Assembly (NCBI GenBank): GCA_003524845.1
Contig: DQGR01000072.1
Coordinates: forward strand, 1 to 7,389
Length of the DNA stretch: 7,389 nt
From: Patescibacteria group bacterium
GTDB lineage: Bacteria > Patescibacteriota > Microgenomatia > UBA10105
Reading direction: 5' to 3'
Below, piece after piece: positions 5,246-7,389 of this stretch. Each line of letters opens with the position of its first letter. The stretch's first letter is position 1. Below the pieces are notes generated by a model. It was not told the DNA's origin and ran no database searches. It saw nothing but the letters and a program-made list of their open reading frames with translations. A program made the translations under genes and the position numbers.

Positions 5246-5290
5246 CACCTCCCTTAACTCATTATGAAACAGATGTTTTGTTAAAGTAAA
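5246..5290 (-). promoter_or_regulatory. Promoter and strong Shine-Dalgarno of the small membrane protein gene
   Basis: On the minus strand, TTTACT (5290-5285), an 18-base spacer and CATAAT (5266-5261) form a candidate promoter with a start near 5254. GGGAGGTG (5253-5246) follows at once, seven bases before the ATG. This is the only near-consensus ribosome site in the window, showing that the organism's 16S rRNA probably keeps a normal anti-Shine-Dalgarno. Confidence 0.55.
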
Positions 5291-5307
5291 GAGGCGGTCG
5301 TTATGCT
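5278..5307 (+). promoter_or_regulatory. Weak candidate promoter of the NAGPA-domain gene
   Basis: TTGTTA (5278-5283), an 18-base spacer and TATGCT (5302-5307) overlap the minus-strand promoter at 5261-5290. An alternative is TGTAAT (5328-5333), ten bases before the GTG start, with a poorly spaced TTGATT (5307-5312). I cannot choose between them. Confidence 0.3.
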
Positions 5308-5342
5308 TGATTTTTATCTATCAGGTATGTAATCCTTAGTAC

Positions 5343-6533
5343 GTGTTTAAATTTCCTGCCTCACAAAAATTACGATTCCGTTTACACATTTCTTGGTTAG
5401 GTGTAAGTGTTATGGTATCGGTAATTTTATTGCTCGTATGCATGATTTTGAGTAATCGCCAAAACCAGCTTATCGCGGAAATTTCCGCATTACAGTTTAA
5501 AGAAAGCGAGCTCATCGCAAATACTGCTTCACTGAGCGCGGAACTGATGACGCTGCAAAATGAAGATACCCGCAAAACTAACCTGGAGTTGCGGCGAAAA
5601 ATTACCGAAGTTGAAACTACCTTTGGGCAAGTGAGTAAAGTGTTAGAACTTATTTCTGATGCCCGGGGTCAGAGCGTTTCGGTTACGAATGCAGAAAAAG
5701 AACTGGCGCGCGCAGTCAATACGCTTGGAAATCTGAATTATGCCAAAGCAGGCGAAGAGCTGACGACAGTTACGACTAATCTCAATAGCCAGATTACCAA
5801 GAAGCAAGCTGAAGTAGCGGTTGCAGCCCAAGCTGCCCAGGATTTGCCATCAGTCGGTAGTTACCGTCGCCAAAGTGTCACTACCTCGCGTGGCACGTTT
5901 ACCGTGTCTCTGATTGCCGAGTCGTTAAGTGGTGTCCGGATGATCACCGACAGCGCCAATGACGACACGTGTACCAAAGATTGTGCGGTACTTCCGCTTG
6001 CCACCTATGTCTCCCGAAACGGCGGGTTTGCCGGAATAAACGGCAGTTATTTTTGCCCGCCTGATTACCCGAGCTGCGCTGATAAAATAAACAGTTTCAA
6101 CACGCTTTTTTTTAACGCGCGTACCAAAAAATATATGAATTCGAACAATAATGTCTACACGTCTAACCCAATGGTGGTGCAAAATGCGGATCGCTCTCTC
6201 CGCTTTATGGGTTCGGCTCAGGAATGGGGAAGGGATACCGGCATTATTGGTGGTATTTCAAATTATCCAATGCTGGTTTCGGGAGGGAATCCAACAACCA
6301 GCGAAAGCGGAGCTAAGGGCCCGCGGGGATTTCTGGGTGTCAAAAGCGGGACCATTTACATCGGAGTCGTGCATGCTGCAGATTTTGGTGATGCGGCGGC
6401 AACACTTGCTACATTAGGCCTGGAAACCGCGATGAACCTGGATGGCGGCGGATCAAGCGCGCTCTACTATAATGGCAAATACGTGGTCGGGCCAGGCAGA
6501 AACCTGCCCAATGCAATAATTTTGGCTCGCTAA
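5343..6533 (+). CDS. Membrane-anchored coiled-coil phosphodiester glycosidase (NAGPA) domain protein
   Basis: A 396-residue surface protein in three parts. A basic N-terminus and one hydrophobic helix (about 17-37) anchor it. A long helical, Glu/Lys/Gln-rich region (about 38-165) looks like coiled coil. The C-terminal domain (about 180-396) is of the NAGPA type (PF09992), with GINGSYF (231-237), the glycine-rich LDGGGSSALYYNGKYV (366-381) and the closing RNLPNAIIL (386-394). NAGPA relatives remove GlcNAc from phosphodiesters; the bacterial substrates, perhaps wall or surface glycan phosphodiesters, are uncertain. Cys210, 214, 238 and 245 could form two disulfides, fitting an exterior location. 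The start is GTG at 5343, the first possible one after an in-frame TAG at 5337, and it keeps the charged N-terminus; there is no Shine-Dalgarno. Confidence 0.88.
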   Translation: MFKFPASQKLRFRLHISWLGVSVMVSVILLLVCMILSNRQNQLIAEISALQFKESELIANTASLSAELMTLQNEDTRKTNLELRRKITEVETTFGQVSKVLELISDARGQSVSVTNAEKELARAVNTLGNLNYAKAGEELTTVTTNLNSQITKKQAEVAVAAQAAQDLPSVGSYRRQSVTTSRGTFTVSLIAESLSGVRMITDSANDDTCTKDCAVLPLATYVSRNGGFAGINGSYFCPPDYPSCADKINSFNTLFFNARTKKYMNSNNNVYTSNPMVVQNADRSLRFMGSAQEWGRDTGIIGGISNYPMLVSGGNPTTSESGAKGPRGFLGVKSGTIYIGVVHAADFGDAAATLATLGLETAMNLDGGGSSALYYNGKYVVGPGRNLPNAIILAR

Positions 6534-6550
6534 CCCTCTTCTGCTACAAT
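6522..6550 (+). promoter_or_regulatory. Extended -10 promoter of the alpha/beta hydrolase gene
   Basis: TTGGCT (6522-6527, inside the last codons of the upstream gene), a 17-base spacer ending in TGC, and TACAAT (6545-6550). Predicted start near 6557. It overlaps an in-frame ATG at 6549, which therefore cannot be the translation start from this promoter. Confidence 0.6.
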
Positions 6551-6587
6551 GCTTCCAGGAGAAAATCTTCGTTTGATCCTAGTAATC

Positions 6588-7355
6588 ATGAAATACGAAC
6601 TGAAAATTCCGAATTCACAAGGTCAACAACTTGAAGTGTTACAAGAGCTACCTGATAAGGGAGACCAGTTTCCCACAGTCATTTTAGTTCCGGGATTTGG
6701 CGTTGACTTGCATGAGTATGGGTATTTTGATGAAATCACTACCCTGCTACTGCAAAACGGATTTCAGACGTTCCGTTTCAGTTTTTCCGGCACCGGCAAA
6801 TCCCAGGGTAATTTTGAAGACATGACCATCGAGAGCCAGGCAACTGAATTTAAACTGATCGTCGATTATGTGCTGCGTGACCGATTTACCATGCCGGGAC
6901 ACGTAGGAATTTTCGCCCAGTCGTTTGGTGCTTCGGTTGTCATTAGCGCTTTACCAATTACAGGCATCTCCACATTTATGTTTTCCGGAACGCAAGCCTT
7001 TCCAGGTGAAACACTGGCGCGGCATTTTAAGCGGCAACGCGGATTCAATCCGGAAGCGGTTTCGAAAATGGAGCGCTCAGATAAGACAATTACCCGGATT
7101 GACCCGCAGTTCTGGCGCTCGGAAAAACGGCATAATCTGGTTGGTAAAATCCGGCAAATTACCGAGCCGGTTTTGTTTATCCATGGCAGTAAAGACAAAA
7201 AAGTAAAAGGGGCTGAAGCCTTGTTGCTCTACAACGCAGTCACCAGTAAAAAAAAGTTTCACCTGGTTGAAAATTCCAACCATTCATTTACCGGCCGCTT
7301 CCGGCCCAAAGTACTGGAGTTAATTGTTGAGTGGTTTGAAGAGACACTTAGGTAA
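6588..7355 (+). CDS. Alpha/beta fold hydrolase
   Basis: A 255-residue cytoplasmic-looking hydrolase with the full catalytic triad: Ser112 in the elbow FAQSFGAS, Asp203 in HGSKDKKV and His232 in NSNHSFTG. The oxyanion segment is VPGFG (34-38), and SFSGTGKSQG (65-74) is typical of serine esterase or peptidase-like members. The elbow is AxSxG rather than GxSxG. The substrate cannot be predicted: ester hydrolase or acyl-peptidase-like activity is possible. The start is uncertain. ATG 6588 has no nearby Shine-Dalgarno; an in-frame TTG at 6573 lies 11 bases after AGGAG (6557-6561) and would add five residues. The upstream ATG at 6549 sits in the promoter's -10. Confidence 0.87.
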   Translation: MKYELKIPNSQGQQLEVLQELPDKGDQFPTVILVPGFGVDLHEYGYFDEITTLLLQNGFQTFRFSFSGTGKSQGNFEDMTIESQATEFKLIVDYVLRDRFTMPGHVGIFAQSFGASVVISALPITGISTFMFSGTQAFPGETLARHFKRQRGFNPEAVSKMERSDKTITRIDPQFWRSEKRHNLVGKIRQITEPVLFIHGSKDKKVKGAEALLLYNAVTSKKKFHLVENSNHSFTGRFRPKVLELIVEWFEETLR

Positions 7356-7389
7356 TTACCTGTCAATTCTCACTAAAATATTAACAGAA
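7356..7389. other. Short AT-rich 3' tail, no feature seen
   Basis: These 34 bases after the hydrolase stop hold no hairpin with a T-run and no gene. The stop codon itself lies in the 10-base palindrome GGTAATTACC (7351-7360), probably coincidental. Confidence 0.5.

Noticed and set aside
6549..6587. ATG at 6549 as the hydrolase start
   Set aside because: It overlaps the -10 element TACAAT, so a transcript from that promoter would not contain it.
6866..7283. Minus-strand open frames opposite the alpha/beta hydrolase
   Set aside because: The plus strand encodes the complete catalytic triad; the antisense products look unlike known proteins.
7351..7360. Palindrome GGTAATTACC at the hydrolase stop
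   Set aside because: It is short, partly coding, has no T-run, and is easily due to chance.
1..7389. CRISPR array, insertion-sequence transposase or prophage module
   Set aside because: No regularly spaced direct repeats and no transposase, integrase or phage structural gene were seen; the holin-like label at 4852-5238 is a family name and no evidence of phage.

Overview
The window looks like a piece of a small-genome bacterial chromosome, most plausibly a Candidate Phyla Radiation (Patescibacteria) member. This is inference: the cysteine-rich exported protein carries modules I associate with that group, the partial tRNA has no encoded CCA, and genes are closely packed with very short leaders. 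The standard code fits every gene, and TGA is used as a stop (end of the ZIP gene). No gene is visibly broken; the only truncated feature is the tRNA at the left edge.

Layout. 1-66 is the 3' part of a tRNA-Gln(CUG). Five bases later comes a long imperfect inverted repeat (71-140) that runs into a small GIY-YIG nuclease gene (146-415), then a 17-bp palindrome (445-461) and an RsmC-like methyltransferase (477-1049). A zincin-type metallopeptidase (1065-1436, minus) converges on the methyltransferase over a weak terminator. Overlapping divergent promoters then serve the metallopeptidase and a cysteine-rich anchored exported protein (1556-1876), followed five bases later by a ZIP metal transporter (1882-2643). 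An FTR1 iron permease (2647-3462, minus) converges on it. The FTR1 gene has a structured leader: a strong sigma70-like promoter, a possible leaderless 15-codon leader peptide, and a terminator-like hairpin just before the permease start. Divergently, a stand-alone receiver domain that has lost its phosphoacceptor Asp (3640-4050) is followed by a VIT1/CCC1-type transporter (4076-4849). Next are a small four-helix membrane protein (4852-5238, minus), a membrane-anchored coiled-coil phosphodiester glycosidase (NAGPA) domain protein (5343-6533), and an alpha/beta hydrolase (6588-7355).

Working together. Positions 1882-4849 form a metal-handling cluster of three unrelated transporter families (ZIP divalent metal uptake, FTR1 iron uptake, VIT1 Fe/Mn export or sequestration) plus a degenerate receiver protein that could be regulatory. 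The FTR1 leader is the most interesting regulatory candidate. The repeat-plus-nuclease unit beside the tRNA is the best mobile-element candidate. The remaining genes are a cell-surface and housekeeping mixture with no obvious shared pathway. No intergenic stretch exceeds 300 bases.
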